Assembly: GCF_002217755.1 (NCBI RefSeq)
Contig: NZ_BCFL01000018.1
Coordinates: 310,001-374,000, forward strand
Source: Streptomyces hyaluromycini
Lineage (GTDB): Bacteria; Actinomycetota; Actinomycetes; Streptomycetales; Streptomycetaceae
DNA: 64,000 bases
Direction: 5' to 3'
The notes beneath the pieces were generated by a model, which saw only the letters and a program-made list of their open reading frames with translations, was not told the DNA's origin and did no database searches. This document shows, piece after piece, positions 1 to 7,513 of this stretch (the stretch's first letter is position 1; every line of letters begins with the position of its first letter). Made by a program: the position numbers and the translations under genes.

Positions 1-674
1 CCCCACAGGGCGGTGTACTCGGGGAGCTCGGAGGGCGGCAGGACGGCGGGCGGCTGGGCGACCGGGCGGGAGAGGTCGGCCTCCATGGCGTCCAGGCGGG
101 CCACGGCGTCCGCGTGGGCCTCGTCGACGCCCGTGTCGAGGTCGTTGTGGTTGATCGCGTTGGCGATCAGCAGGACCGAGCCCTCCCAGTGGTCCATGAC
201 GGCGAGGTCGCTGGTGAGGAGCATGGTCAGCTCGGGGAGCCGCAGGTCGTCGCGCTCCCCCGGGCCGATCTTCTCCAGGCGGCGCACGATGTCGTAGCCG
301 AGGTAGCCGACCATGCCGCCGGTGAACGGGGGCAGCTCCTGGTCGTGCGGGGTGTGCAGGGCCTCGATGGTGGCGCGCAGGGCGGCCAGCGGGTCGCCGT
401 CGACGGGCACGCCGACGGGCGGGGTGCCGAGCCAGTGGGCCTGGCCGTCGCGGGCGGTGAGGGTGGCGGCGGAGCGGACCCCCACGAAGGAGTACCGAGA
501 CCATTGATACGCCGTGCGGCCGTTCTCGGCGGACTCCAGCAGGAAGGTGCCGGGGCGCTCTGCGGCGAGCTTGCGGTAGAGCGCGACCGGGGTGTCGCCG
601 TCGGCGAGGAGCTTGCGGGTGACCGGGATGACACGCCGGTCGGTCGCGAGCTTGCGGAAGGTCTCGAGGTCCAT
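1..674 (-). CDS. trpE: Anthranilate synthase component I, N-terminal part (runs off window)
   Basis: Converts chorismate and glutamine (or ammonia) to anthranilate, the first committed step of tryptophan synthesis. About 224 N-terminal codons are visible from the ATG at 674. The start reads MDLETFRKLATDRRVIPVTR, followed by LLADGDTPVALYRKLA and the segment GTFLLESAENGRTAYQWSRY, which is the tryptophan-binding N-domain typical of TrpE. The catalytic chorismate-binding domain lies outside the window. The gene begins 11 bases after the hisI stop, so the two are probably co-transcribed, placing a tryptophan gene directly behind a histidine gene. No leader peptide or attenuator is visible between them. 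PabB or salicylate synthase are less likely given the N-domain. Confidence 0.88.
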   Translation of the reverse strand, partial: MDLETFRKLATDRRVIPVTRKLLADGDTPVALYRKLAAERPGTFLLESAENGRTAYQWSRYSFVGVRSAATLTARDGQAHWLGTPPVGVPVDGDPLAALRATIEALHTPHDQELPPFTGGMVGYLGYDIVRRLEKIGPGERDDLRLPELTMLLTSDLAVMDHWEGSVLLIANAINHNDLDTGVDEAHADAVARLDAMEADLSRPVAQPPAVLPPSELPEYTALW

Positions 675-685
675 GGCGGCAGACC

Positions 686-1117
686 TTACTGACCGGAGGC
701 CGGGACGCCGGAATCGGCGCCTTCGTGACCGTGCGCGGCGTCCTTCAGGAGCACGTCGGCGTCGAAGCAGGTGCGGTCGCCGGTGTGGCAGGCGGCGCCG
801 ACCTGGTCGACCTTGACCAGCAGGGTGTCGGCGTCGCAGTCCAGGGCGACCGACTTCACCCACTGGAAGTGGCCCGAGGTGTCGCCCTTGACCCAGTACT
901 CCCGGCGGCTGCGCGACCAGTAGGTGCAGCGGCCGGTGGTGAGGGTCCGGTGCAGCGCCTCGTCGTCCATCCAGCCGAGCATCAGCACCTCGCCGGTGTC
1001 GTACTGCTGGGCGATGGCGGGCAGGAGTCCGTCGGCGCTGCGCTTGAGGCGGGCGGCGATCTCCGGGGCGAGGCCACTGGACGGGGGCGTACCCGTCGTA
1101 CCGGTCGTACTGGTCAT
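686..1117 (-). CDS. hisI: Phosphoribosyl-AMP cyclohydrolase HisI
   Basis: Hydrolyses the purine ring of phosphoribosyl-AMP, the third step of histidine synthesis. The protein is a stand-alone 143-aa cyclohydrolase, not the HisIE fusion of enterobacteria. It carries [14 protein letters not shown] at residues 37-50, TYWSRSR at 65-71, the metal-binding DCDAD at 93-97, and CHTGDRTC at 110-117; Cys94, Cys110 and Cys117 match the zinc ligands of the family. I chose the ATG at 1117, although in-frame starts exist at 1126 and 1141. It lies apart from the main his operon, which starts 3 kb further on, and is followed at 11 bases by trpE. The C-terminus is a poorly conserved Gly/Ser-rich tail. Confidence 0.93.
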   Translation of the reverse strand: MTSTTGTTGTPPSSGLAPEIAARLKRSADGLLPAIAQQYDTGEVLMLGWMDDEALHRTLTTGRCTYWSRSRREYWVKGDTSGHFQWVKSVALDCDADTLLVKVDQVGAACHTGDRTCFDADVLLKDAAHGHEGADSGVPASGQ

Positions 1118-1199
1118 GGGTGCCATTGTGCCGCGCGGCACCGACAGTCACGGTCCGTGTCCACTGTCCGGACGGTGCGTGTGGTCGTAGGCTGGCCGT

Positions 1200-1835
1200 A
1201 TGTCGACCTTCGCCAAGCGTGAACGGCTCCTGCTCGCCGACCTCTTGGAGACCGCCGGTCCCGAGGCACCGACCCTCTGCGAGGGCTGGCTGACCCGTGA
1301 TCTGGCCGCGCACGTGGTGGTGCGCGAACGCCGGCCGGACGCGGCCGGGGGCACGATGATCAAGCAGCTGGCGCCACGCCTCGAGAAGGTGACGGCCGAG
1401 TTCGCGGCGAAGCCGTACGAGGAGCTGATCCAGCTGATCCGCACCGGTCCGCCGCGGTTCTCGCCGTTCCAGCTCAAGCAGGTGGACGAGGCGGCCAACA
1501 CGGTCGAGTTCTACGTGCACACCGAGGACGTCCGGCGGGCCCAGCCGGACTGGTCGGCGCGGGAGCTGGACCCGGTCTTCCAGGACGCCCTGTGGTCCCG
1601 CCTGGAGCGCACCGCCCGGCTGCTCGGCCGGGGCCTGCCGACGGGCCTGGTGCTGCGCCGCCCGGACGGCCAGACGGCGGTCGCCCATCGCGGTGCCCCG
1701 GTGGTGACGGTGACCGGCGAGCCCTCCGAACTGCTGATGTTCGCGTTCGGCCGGACGAGCACGGCGAAGGTCGAGGTGGCCGGCGACGAGAACGCGATCG
1801 CCAAGCTGCACGAGTCCAGGACGCTGGGCATCTGA
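1200..1835 (+). CDS. TIGR03085-type metal-binding protein (DinB/MDMPI fold)
   Basis: A 211-aa actinobacterial protein of the TIGR03085 family, related to the mycothiol-dependent maleylpyruvate isomerase N-domain and the DinB four-helix bundle. The segment LCEGWLTRDLAAHVV (residues 26-40) carries His38, and VEFYVHTEDVRR (102-113) carries Glu103 and His107. The E-x3-H spacing plus the upstream His reproduces the metal site of this superfamily. The substrate is unknown; relatives use mycothiol or bacillithiol as a thiol cofactor. The ATG at 1200 directly follows the divergent hisI promoter region, and the stop lies 10 bases before the downstream VOC gene, so the two are probably one operon. Confidence 0.82.
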   Translation: MSTFAKRERLLLADLLETAGPEAPTLCEGWLTRDLAAHVVVRERRPDAAGGTMIKQLAPRLEKVTAEFAAKPYEELIQLIRTGPPRFSPFQLKQVDEAANTVEFYVHTEDVRRAQPDWSARELDPVFQDALWSRLERTARLLGRGLPTGLVLRRPDGQTAVAHRGAPVVTVTGEPSELLMFAFGRTSTAKVEVAGDENAIAKLHESRTLGI

Positions 1836-1845
1836 GGAGCCCCCG

Positions 1846-2244
1846 GTGATCAGGGTCTCGATGACCAGCGTCTACGTGGACGACGTGCCGAAGGCGCACG
1901 CCTTCTACACGGACGTCCTCGGCTTCGAGACCCGCACCCGGCTGGACCTGGGCGGCGGCACCCTGTTCATCACGGTCGGCGCCCCGCAGGGCGCCCAGCC
2001 CGACCTCCAGCTCCTGCTGGAGCCCGGCCAGGGCCCCATCGCGGACCCGTACCGCAGGGCCGTGTACGAGGCGGGCCTGCCGGCCATCGTCTTCTCCGTG
2101 GACGACCTCCGTTCGGAGTACGACCGCCTGCGCGCCCTGGGCGTCCGCTTCCCGCACGAGCCGCAGGACCAGGGCCCGGTGGTCGCCGCCGTCCTGGACG
2201 ACACGGTCGGCAACCTGATCCAGCTGACCCAGCCGAAGGACTGA
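1846..2244 (+). CDS. VOC-family (glyoxalase/dioxygenase-like) protein
   Basis: A 132-aa single-chain vicinal-oxygen-chelate protein with two beta-alpha-beta-beta-beta modules. The N-terminal half holds TSVYVDDVPKAHAFYTDVLG (residues 7-26), typical of the glyoxalase/bleomycin-resistance fold. The C-terminal half holds FSVDDLRSEYDRLRALGVRF and ends in DDTVGNLIQLTQP, where the family usually places a metal-binding glutamate but this protein has Asn/Gln. It may therefore bind metal weakly or act as a binding protein. The start is a GTG, 10 bases after the preceding stop and preceded by GAGGAGC. The substrate cannot be inferred. Confidence 0.85.
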   Translation: MIRVSMTSVYVDDVPKAHAFYTDVLGFETRTRLDLGGGTLFITVGAPQGAQPDLQLLLEPGQGPIADPYRRAVYEAGLPAIVFSVDDLRSEYDRLRALGVRFPHEPQDQGPVVAAVLDDTVGNLIQLTQPKD

Positions 2245-2250
2245 CCGCCC

Positions 2251-3495
2251 TCACCGGGGCAGCTCGGCCCGGCGCAGCGCGGGCACGGCCAGGGCGACGA
2301 CTCCCCCGAGCCCGCAGACAACGGCGCCGACCACGTAGACCGGACCGGGACCGAAGGCGCCGATCGCGGCGGCCGTGAAGGGCATGCTGAGCGGGGTGAG
2401 ACCGAGGCTGATCAGGCTGGAGACGGCGGTGACCCGGCCGAGGTAGGCGGGCTCGGCCTGGGTCTGCAGCAGCGCCCCGCACATGGCGCCGCTGAGCCCG
2501 GCGAGCAGGCCGATCATCAGGGCGACGCCGATCGCGCCGACGAGGCCCGGTACGAAGGCGAGGGCACCGATCGCGACGGACCCGGCGAGGATCGAGACGC
2601 CGGCGACCAGACCCGCGCGCGGCAGCCGGCCGCGCACGGTCAGCAGCAGGGAGGCGGCACCGGCACCGGCACCGAACCCCGCGAGCACCCAGCCCACCCC
2701 GGCCGCTCCCCAGCCGCGCCGGTCGGCGAGCAGGGTCAGTCCGACGTTGAGGGGGCTGACGAAACCCAGGTCGCCGAGGGCGATGGCCAGCATCAGCGGA
2801 GCCAGGACGCGGTGGCGGCGGACGTGGGCCAGGCCGGCCCGCAGGTCCTGCCAGGGGGTGGGGGCGGTGGCGCGGTCGTCGGCCGGGAGTTCCCGCACCC
2901 GCAGGGACATCAGCAGGGGGACCGACACGGCGATGAGCAGCCCTGCGAGGCCGAAGGCGGCCGCCGTGCCGCCGACCGCCACGCCGAGGCCGCCCAGCGG
3001 GGCGCCGAGGATGCTTGCAACGCGGATGGCGAGACCGCGCATGCCCTGCACGCGCGCGAGTTGGTCACGGCTGGTCACGCGCGCGGGAAGGGCGCCCACG
3101 GCGGGCATGAACACGGCGTCGACGATGCCGAAGACCAGGGCCAGTGCGGCAAGGGGCCACAGGCCAGGGCTGGTCAGGAAGAGCAGCGCGGCCACGGCGA
3201 GGACGGCCGCGCAGCGCACCGCGTCGCTGCCGATGACGACCCGGCGCGGCCCAAGCCGGTCGGCGACCACCCCGCCGAAGAGCATCAGCACGGCCCTGGG
3301 CATCGCGCTGACGGACATCACGACCCCGGCCTGCGCGGGCGAGCCGCCCTGGACGGCTGCCCAGGAGAGCGCGATGTAGTAGACGCTGTCGCCGACCATC
3401 GAGGAGGTGTAGGCACCCAGCCACCGCAGGACGTTGGGGTCGCGGTGGGCGGGGCGGGGCGCGGCGGTGGCCGGGGCTGTGAGGGTCGCGGTCAC
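2251..3495 (-). CDS. MFS efflux transporter
   Basis: A 414-aa major facilitator with about twelve hydrophobic segments, resembling the EntS/MFS_3 drug- or siderophore-export group. The N-terminal tail is Ala/Pro-rich, then WLGAYTSSMVGDSVYYIALS forms the first membrane segment. The loop between helices 2 and 3 has the signature GGVVADRLGPRR (about residues 75-86), the usual MFS motif A. It begins with GTG 15 bases after the stop of the ArsR-type regulator, so the two form an operon. The likely role is export of a toxic compound sensed by that regulator; the substrate is unknown. The 3' end converges on the VOC gene with only six bases between stops. Confidence 0.88.
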   Translation of the reverse strand: MTATLTAPATAAPRPAHRDPNVLRWLGAYTSSMVGDSVYYIALSWAAVQGGSPAQAGVVMSVSAMPRAVLMLFGGVVADRLGPRRVVIGSDAVRCAAVLAVAALLFLTSPGLWPLAALALVFGIVDAVFMPAVGALPARVTSRDQLARVQGMRGLAIRVASILGAPLGGLGVAVGGTAAAFGLAGLLIAVSVPLLMSLRVRELPADDRATAPTPWQDLRAGLAHVRRHRVLAPLMLAIALGDLGFVSPLNVGLTLLADRRGWGAAGVGWVLAGFGAGAGAASLLLTVRGRLPRAGLVAGVSILAGSVAIGALAFVPGLVGAIGVALMIGLLAGLSGAMCGALLQTQAEPAYLGRVTAVSSLISLGLTPLSMPFTAAAIGAFGPGPVYVVGAVVCGLGGVVALAVPALRRAELPR

Positions 3496-3510
3496 GGAGG
3501 TGGGCCCTTC

Positions 3511-4101
3511 TCAGCGGCGGAACGGGAAGCCGTACACGTGCAGCGCGACGTGCTCGCGCCCTTCGGTGTCGCCGTTCGCATCGGCGGACCGGCCTTTCTC
3601 GTCGTACTTCCTGGCCAGCGCGACCAGTTCCTCGCGAAGTTCGTCCAGTTCGGCCGCGGTCAGGCGGAGCAGGGACTCGCTGTCGGGTGCGGCGGCGTTC
3701 CACTCGGTGCTCCAGGTGGCGCGCTCGTCGAGGTAGCGGCGGTACATGTCGGCCCGCTGCTCGTGGAAGAGCCGGGTGGCGGCGAGGTGGGCGGCGGCCT
3801 TCTCGGGTGCGTCACGGAAGTCCCGGTCCCGGATGCTGATGCCGTCCGACGCGGGCTGCCACCAGCGCTCCCGGCCGTCCGTGCTCTGCGGCTCAGCCTC
3901 CTCGATCAGGCCGTGCTCGGCGAGCTTGCGCAGGTGGTAGCTGACCAGCGAGACGGCCTCGTCGACCTGGTCGGCGAGCTGCGAGGCCGTCGCTTTGCCG
4001 GCCACGCACAGGCCTCGGTAGAGCTGCATGCGCAGCGGGTGGGCAAGCGCCTTGAGGGTGCCCACGTCGGTGATCGGGCGGTCCCGCTCCCTGTCCGTCA
4101 T
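3511..4101 (-). CDS. ArsR-family winged-helix regulator of the MFS gene
   Basis: A 196-aa DNA-binding protein. Residues 12-70 form an ArsR-type winged helix: LKALAHPLRMQLYRGL is followed by the recognition segment ASQLADQVDEAVSLVSYHLR and the wing KLAEHGLIEEAE. No metal-binding cysteine pair is visible in this domain, so it probably senses an organic ligand, not arsenic or zinc. The C-terminal two thirds is helical, charged and of unassigned function. I chose the ATG at 4101 because a promoter with a -10 box seven bases upstream predicts a leaderless transcript starting there; a longer reading frame to 4149 would run through the operator. It sits directly upstream of the MFS gene and probably represses both. 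Confidence 0.85.
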   Translation of the reverse strand: MTDRERDRPITDVGTLKALAHPLRMQLYRGLCVAGKATASQLADQVDEAVSLVSYHLRKLAEHGLIEEAEPQSTDGRERWWQPASDGISIRDRDFRDAPEKAAAHLAATRLFHEQRADMYRRYLDERATWSTEWNAAAPDSESLLRLTAAELDELREELVALARKYDEKGRSADANGDTEGREHVALHVYGFPFRR

Positions 4102-4161
4102 GTCGACGAACCTAGACAGGAAAGGAAAGTTTCGCAATATATTTTGCACAACTTTCCTTTC
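4102..4161 (-). promoter_or_regulatory. Promoter and 42-bp operator dyad of the ArsR/MFS operon
   Basis: Perfect 12-bp arms, GAAAGGAAAGTT at 4120-4131 and its complement at 4150-4161, surround a second in-register dyad GCAA/TTGC at 4134-4137 and 4144-4147; both share the centre 4140.5. On the minus strand TTGCGA (4137-4132) and TAGGTT (4114-4109) are spaced by 17 bases as -35 and -10. The start codon lies about 7 bases after the -10, so the mRNA should be leaderless. The dyad covers the -35 and spacer, a position that fits autorepression by the adjacent ArsR protein. The block is strikingly AT-rich for this genome. Confidence 0.75.
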
Positions 4162-4225
4162 TCATCTGCTCATGAGAAGGCCCCGGCCACCCACCAGGGC
4201 ACCGGGGCCGAAGCTCAGCGCAGTG

Positions 4226-4981
4226 TCACCGCACCGGGTGGCCCGCCTCGCGCAGGGTCTGCTTGACCTCGCCGATCCTCAGGTCGCCGAAGTGGAAGAC
4301 GGAGGCCGCCAGGACCGCGTCGGCGCCCGCTGCGACGGCCGGGGGGAAGTGGGCGAGGGCGCCGGCGCCGCCGGAGGCGATGACCGGGACCGTGACGTGC
4401 TTGCGGACGGCGGTGATCATCTCCAGGTCGTAGCCGTCCTTGGTGCCGTCCGCGTCCATCGAGTTGAGCAGGATCTCGCCCGCGCCCAGCTCGGCGGCCC
4501 GGTGTGCCCACTCGACCGCGTCGATGCCGGTGCCGCGGCGGCCGCCGTGGGTGGTGACCTCGAAGGAGCCCGATTCGGTGCGGCGGGCGTCGACCGAGAG
4601 GACCAGGACCTGACGGCCGAAGCGTTCCGCGATCTCGCGGATCAGGTCCGGGCGGGCGATGGCCGCCGTGTTGACGCCCACCTTGTCGGCACCGGCGCGG
4701 AGCAGCTTGTCGACGTCCTCGGCGGTGCGGACGCCGCCGCCGACCGTCAGGGGGATGAAGACCTGCTCGGCGGTGCGGCGGACCACGTCGTAGGTGGTCT
4801 CACGGTTGCCGGAGGACGCGGTGATGTCCAGGAAGGTCAGCTCGTCGGCGCCCTCCGCGTCGTACACCTTGGCCATCTCGACCGGGTCGCCCGCGTCGCG
4901 CAGGTTCTGGAAGTTGACGCCCTTGACGACCCGGCCGTTGTCCACGTCCAGGCAGGGGATGACTCGGACCGCCAGGGTCAT
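4226..4981 (-). CDS. hisF: Imidazole glycerol phosphate synthase cyclase subunit HisF
   Basis: With HisH it converts PRFAR plus ammonia to imidazole glycerol phosphate and AICAR. The 251-aa (beta-alpha)8 barrel begins [20 protein letters not shown], carrying the N-terminal catalytic aspartate (Asp12), and has the second catalytic aspartate in VLSVDARR. Phosphate-binding loops are [17 protein letters not shown] and [13 protein letters not shown]. The ATG at 4981 overlaps the ridA stop by four bases (ATGA), indicating translational coupling. It is the last gene of the main histidine operon; hisH, its partner, is two genes upstream, separated by priA and ridA. Confidence 0.96.
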   Translation of the reverse strand: MTLAVRVIPCLDVDNGRVVKGVNFQNLRDAGDPVEMAKVYDAEGADELTFLDITASSGNRETTYDVVRRTAEQVFIPLTVGGGVRTAEDVDKLLRAGADKVGVNTAAIARPDLIREIAERFGRQVLVLSVDARRTESGSFEVTTHGGRRGTGIDAVEWAHRAAELGAGEILLNSMDADGTKDGYDLEMITAVRKHVTVPVIASGGAGALAHFPPAVAAGADAVLAASVFHFGDLRIGEVKQTLREAGHPVR

Positions 4982-5382
4982 GAATCCACGGCTCCTCTGT
5001 ATGCCTCTAGCTCTGCTTCGACCAGGATGCGCGGGTCGACGAAGCCGGTCACCACGACGAACGTGGTCACCGGGCGCACCGGGTCGAAGACCTCCTTGTG
5101 GGCGCGTCCCACCGCGTCCATGTCGCGCGCGTGCGCGAGGAACAGGCGGGTGCGGATCACGGACTCCGGTCCGAGCCCGAACTCGGCGAGCGCCTCCAGG
5201 GCGGTGCCGAAGGCCGTCATGGCCTGCTCGTACGGGTCGCCCTCCCCGTACAGCACGGAGCCCTTGAAGGACGTCGTACCGCCCACCAGCACGCGGTCGC
5301 CCGCCGCGACGGCGCGGGCGAAACCGAAGGTCTCCTCCCAGGGACTTCCGCTCTGCACGCGCCGTACGGCATCGGACGTCAT
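4978..5382 (-). CDS. RidA-family protein embedded in the his operon
   Basis: A 134-aa YjgF/YER057c/UK114 protein. Canonical RidA hydrolyses reactive enamine/imine intermediates released by PLP enzymes. The fold signatures are [18 protein letters not shown], the linker [20 protein letters not shown] and the strand [20 protein letters not shown], where the arginine before ILVEAELE sits at the position of the family's catalytic arginine, though the surrounding motif is divergent. Both ends overlap neighbours by four bases (priA stop/ridA ATG and ridA stop/hisF ATG), so its expression is tied to histidine synthesis. HisC is the PLP enzyme of the same operon and could be a source of its substrate; that is inference. 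Confidence 0.88.
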   Translation of the reverse strand: MTSDAVRRVQSGSPWEETFGFARAVAAGDRVLVGGTTSFKGSVLYGEGDPYEQAMTAFGTALEALAEFGLGPESVIRTRLFLAHARDMDAVGRAHKEVFDPVRPVTTFVVVTGFVDPRILVEAELEAYRGAVDS

Positions 5383-6104
5383 GGTGACACTGCCTCCAGT
5401 GCTTCTTCCAAGGTGAACGCCTTGGCGTACAGCGCCTTTCCGACGATGGCGCCCTCGACACCGAGGGGTACCAGGCCGGCCAGCGCACGGAGGTCGTCCA
5501 GCGACGACACGCCGCCGGAGGCCACGACCGGCCGGTCCGTCGCGGCGCACACGTTCTTCAGGAGCTCCAGGTTCGGGCCCTGGAGGGTGCCGTCCTTGGC
5601 GATGTCGGTGACGACGTAGCGGGCGCAGCCCTCCTGGTCGAGGCGGGCGAGCGTCTCGTAGAGGTCACCGCCGTCGCGGGTCCAGCCGCGGCCCCTGAGG
5701 GTCGTACCGCGTACGTCCAGGCCGACCGCGATCTTGTCGCCGTGCTCGGCGATGACCTTGGCGACCCACTGAGGGGTCTCCAGGGCGGCCGTGCCGAGGT
5801 TCACCCGGGTGCAGCCGGTGGCGAGCGCCGCGGCCAGGGTGGCGTCGTCGCGGATGCCGCCGGAGAGCTCGACCTTGATGTCCATCGCCTTCGTGACCTC
5901 GGCGACCAGCGCGCGGTTGTCGCCGGTGCCGAACGCCGCGTCCAGGTCGACCAGGTGCAGCCACTCGGCGCCCGACCGCTGCCAGGCGAGGGCGGCCTCC
6001 AGGGGGGAGCCGTAGGAGGTCTCGGTCCCGGACTCGCCGTGCACGAGGCGGACGGCCTGGCCGTCGCGGACGTCGACGGCGGGGAGGAGTTCGAGCGTGC
6101 TCAC
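5379..6104 (-). CDS. priA: PriA: bifunctional HisA/TrpF isomerase
   Basis: Performs the Amadori rearrangement of ProFAR to PRFAR. In actinobacteria lacking trpF, including Streptomyces, this enzyme also isomerises phosphoribosyl anthranilate for tryptophan synthesis. The 241-aa barrel starts at GTG 6104: [20 protein letters not shown] contains the first catalytic Asp, [17 protein letters not shown] a phosphate loop, and [16 protein letters not shown] the second catalytic Asp. [16 protein letters not shown] closes the phosphate site. The start overlaps the hisH stop by four bases and its own stop overlaps ridA. Dual activity is inferred from the lineage and was not tested; no separate trpF lies in this window. 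Confidence 0.93.
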   Translation of the reverse strand: MSTLELLPAVDVRDGQAVRLVHGESGTETSYGSPLEAALAWQRSGAEWLHLVDLDAAFGTGDNRALVAEVTKAMDIKVELSGGIRDDATLAAALATGCTRVNLGTAALETPQWVAKVIAEHGDKIAVGLDVRGTTLRGRGWTRDGGDLYETLARLDQEGCARYVVTDIAKDGTLQGPNLELLKNVCAATDRPVVASGGVSSLDDLRALAGLVPLGVEGAIVGKALYAKAFTLEEALEAVSP

Positions 6105-6760
6105 AGTGTTCCGATCCAGTTGGTGAGGAGCTGGGCGCCGGCGTCGCCGGACTTCTCGGGGTGGAACTGGGTGGCCCACAGGGCGCCGTTCTCCACGGCG
6201 GCCACGAACGGCTTGCCGTGGGTCGTCCAGGTCACGAGGGGGGCCCGCAGCGCGGCGTTGTGCGTCTCCAGCGACCAGTCGTGGACGGCATAGGAGTGCA
6301 CGAAGTAGAAGCGCGCGTCGGCGTCCAGGCCGGCGAACAGCTCGGAGCCGGCCGGTGCGTCCACGGTGTTCCAGCCCATGTGCGGGACGATCTCGGCCTG
6401 GAGCGGCTCGACCGAGCCGGGCCACTCGTCGAGGCCGTCGGTCTCCACGCCGTGCTCGATGCCGCGCGCGAACAGGATCTGCATGCCGACGCAGATCCCC
6501 ATCACCGGCCGCCCGCCGGACAGCCGGCGGTCGATGATCCAGTCCCCGCGCGCCCCGCGCAGGCCCTCCATGCAGGCGGCGAAGGCGCCCACGCCGGGCA
6601 CCAGCAGGCCGTCCGCGTTCATGGCCCTGTCGAAGTCACGGGTGATCTCGACGTCGGCCCCGGCACGGGCGAGGGCGCGCTCGGCCGACCGGACGTTGCC
6701 GAAGCCGTAGTCGAAGACGACGACCTTCTTGGAAGCCGCGGAAGCTGCGCTCAATTCCAC
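6101..6760 (-). CDS. hisH: Imidazole glycerol phosphate synthase glutaminase subunit HisH
   Basis: The glutamine amidotransferase that supplies ammonia to HisF. The class I triad is complete: Cys90 in [13 protein letters not shown], and His and Glu in [10 protein letters not shown] near the C-terminus. [15 protein letters not shown] at residues 16-30 is the typical start of the domain. I chose GTG 6760 (219 aa) because it overlaps the end of the upstream 54-aa membrane-protein gene by 10 bases and gives family length; an upstream in-frame start at 6793 would add eleven poorly conserved residues. The next gene, priA, overlaps by four bases. Confidence 0.94.
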   Translation of the reverse strand: MELSAASAASKKVVVFDYGFGNVRSAERALARAGADVEITRDFDRAMNADGLLVPGVGAFAACMEGLRGARGDWIIDRRLSGGRPVMGICVGMQILFARGIEHGVETDGLDEWPGSVEPLQAEIVPHMGWNTVDAPAGSELFAGLDADARFYFVHSYAVHDWSLETHNAALRAPLVTWTTHGKPFVAAVENGALWATQFHPEKSGDAGAQLLTNWIGTL

Positions 6761-6915
6761 ACCTCCAGCCTCATGACACCGGCCACCAGGCACATCGCGG
6801 CGCCGATCGAGAGCAGCACGATCAGGCTGGTGGGCATCTTCTGCTTGACGAAGGAGACGATGCCGCCGACCAGGAAGAGGCCGACGACGATCAGCAGGGA
6901 GGACAGACTGTTCAT
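6751..6915 (-). CDS. Small two-helix membrane protein within the his operon
   Basis: A 54-codon gene between hisB and hisH. It begins ATG at 6915, four bases after the hisB stop, and its stop lies inside the hisH start region (10-base overlap). The product is [18 protein letters not shown], then a short basic loop FVKQKMPTS, a second hydrophobic stretch [18 protein letters not shown], and the charged end RLEVWN: two predicted membrane helices and no other domain. I do not recognise a family. Tight coupling on both sides argues that it is translated. A link to histidine transport or anchoring of the synthase is only speculation. Confidence 0.75.
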   Translation of the reverse strand: MNSLSSLLIVVGLFLVGGIVSFVKQKMPTSLIVLLSIGAAMCLVAGVMRLEVWN

Positions 6916-6919
6916 GGCT

Positions 6920-7513
6920 TTACAGCGCACCCTTCGTCGACGGGAGGATGCCGGCCGCGCGCGGGTCGCGCTCGGAGGCGTAGCGCAGCGCCCTCGCGAG
7001 CGCCTTGAACTGGCACTCCACGATGTGGTGCGCGTTGCGCCCGTAGGGCACGTGCACGTGCAGGGCGATCTGCGCCTGGGCGACGAAGGACTCCAGGATG
7101 TGCCGGGTCATCGTGGTGTCGTACTCGCCGATCATCGGCGCCATCTTCTCCGGCTCCGTGTGCACGAGGTACGGGCGGCCGGACAGGTCGACCGTGACCT
7201 GGGCGAGGGACTCGTCCAGCGGGACCGTGCAGTTGCCGAAGCGGTAGATGCCCACCTTGTCGCCGAGGGCCTGCTTGAAGGCGGCGCCGAGGGCGAGGGC
7301 GGTGTCCTCGATGGTGTGGTGCGAGTCGATGTGCAGGTCGCCGTCGGTCTTCACGGTGAGGTCGAACAGACCGTGCCGGCCGAGCTGGTCGAGCATGTGG
7401 TCGTAGAAGCCGACGCCGGTCTTGACGTCGGTCTTGCCGGTGCCGTCGAGGTCGATCTCGACGAGGACCGAGGTCTCCTTGGTGGTGCGCTCCACGCGCC
7501 CTACGCGGGTCAT
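6920..7513 (-). CDS. hisB: Imidazoleglycerol-phosphate dehydratase HisB
   Basis: Dehydrates imidazole glycerol phosphate to imidazole acetol phosphate. The 197-aa protein is monofunctional and has no histidinol-phosphatase domain. It shows the duplicated manganese-binding motifs: [14 protein letters not shown] in the first half and [19 protein letters not shown] in the second. [15 protein letters not shown] is also diagnostic. The ATG at 7513 overlaps the hisC stop by four bases. The histidinol phosphatase step must be encoded elsewhere, as no candidate lies in the window. Confidence 0.96.
   Translation of the reverse strand: MTRVGRVERTTKETSVLVEIDLDGTGKTDVKTGVGFYDHMLDQLGRHGLFDLTVKTDGDLHIDSHHTIEDTALALGAAFKQALGDKVGIYRFGNCTVPLDESLAQVTVDLSGRPYLVHTEPEKMAPMIGEYDTTMTRHILESFVAQAQIALHVHVPYGRNAHHIVECQFKALARALRYASERDPRAAGILPSTKGAL

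Noticed and set aside
227..634. Long frames on the strand opposite or out of frame with known genes (for example inside trpE, dnaE and ileS)
   Set aside because: They mirror the codon bias of the true genes, give Arg/Pro/Ala-rich nonsense and have no ribosome sites.
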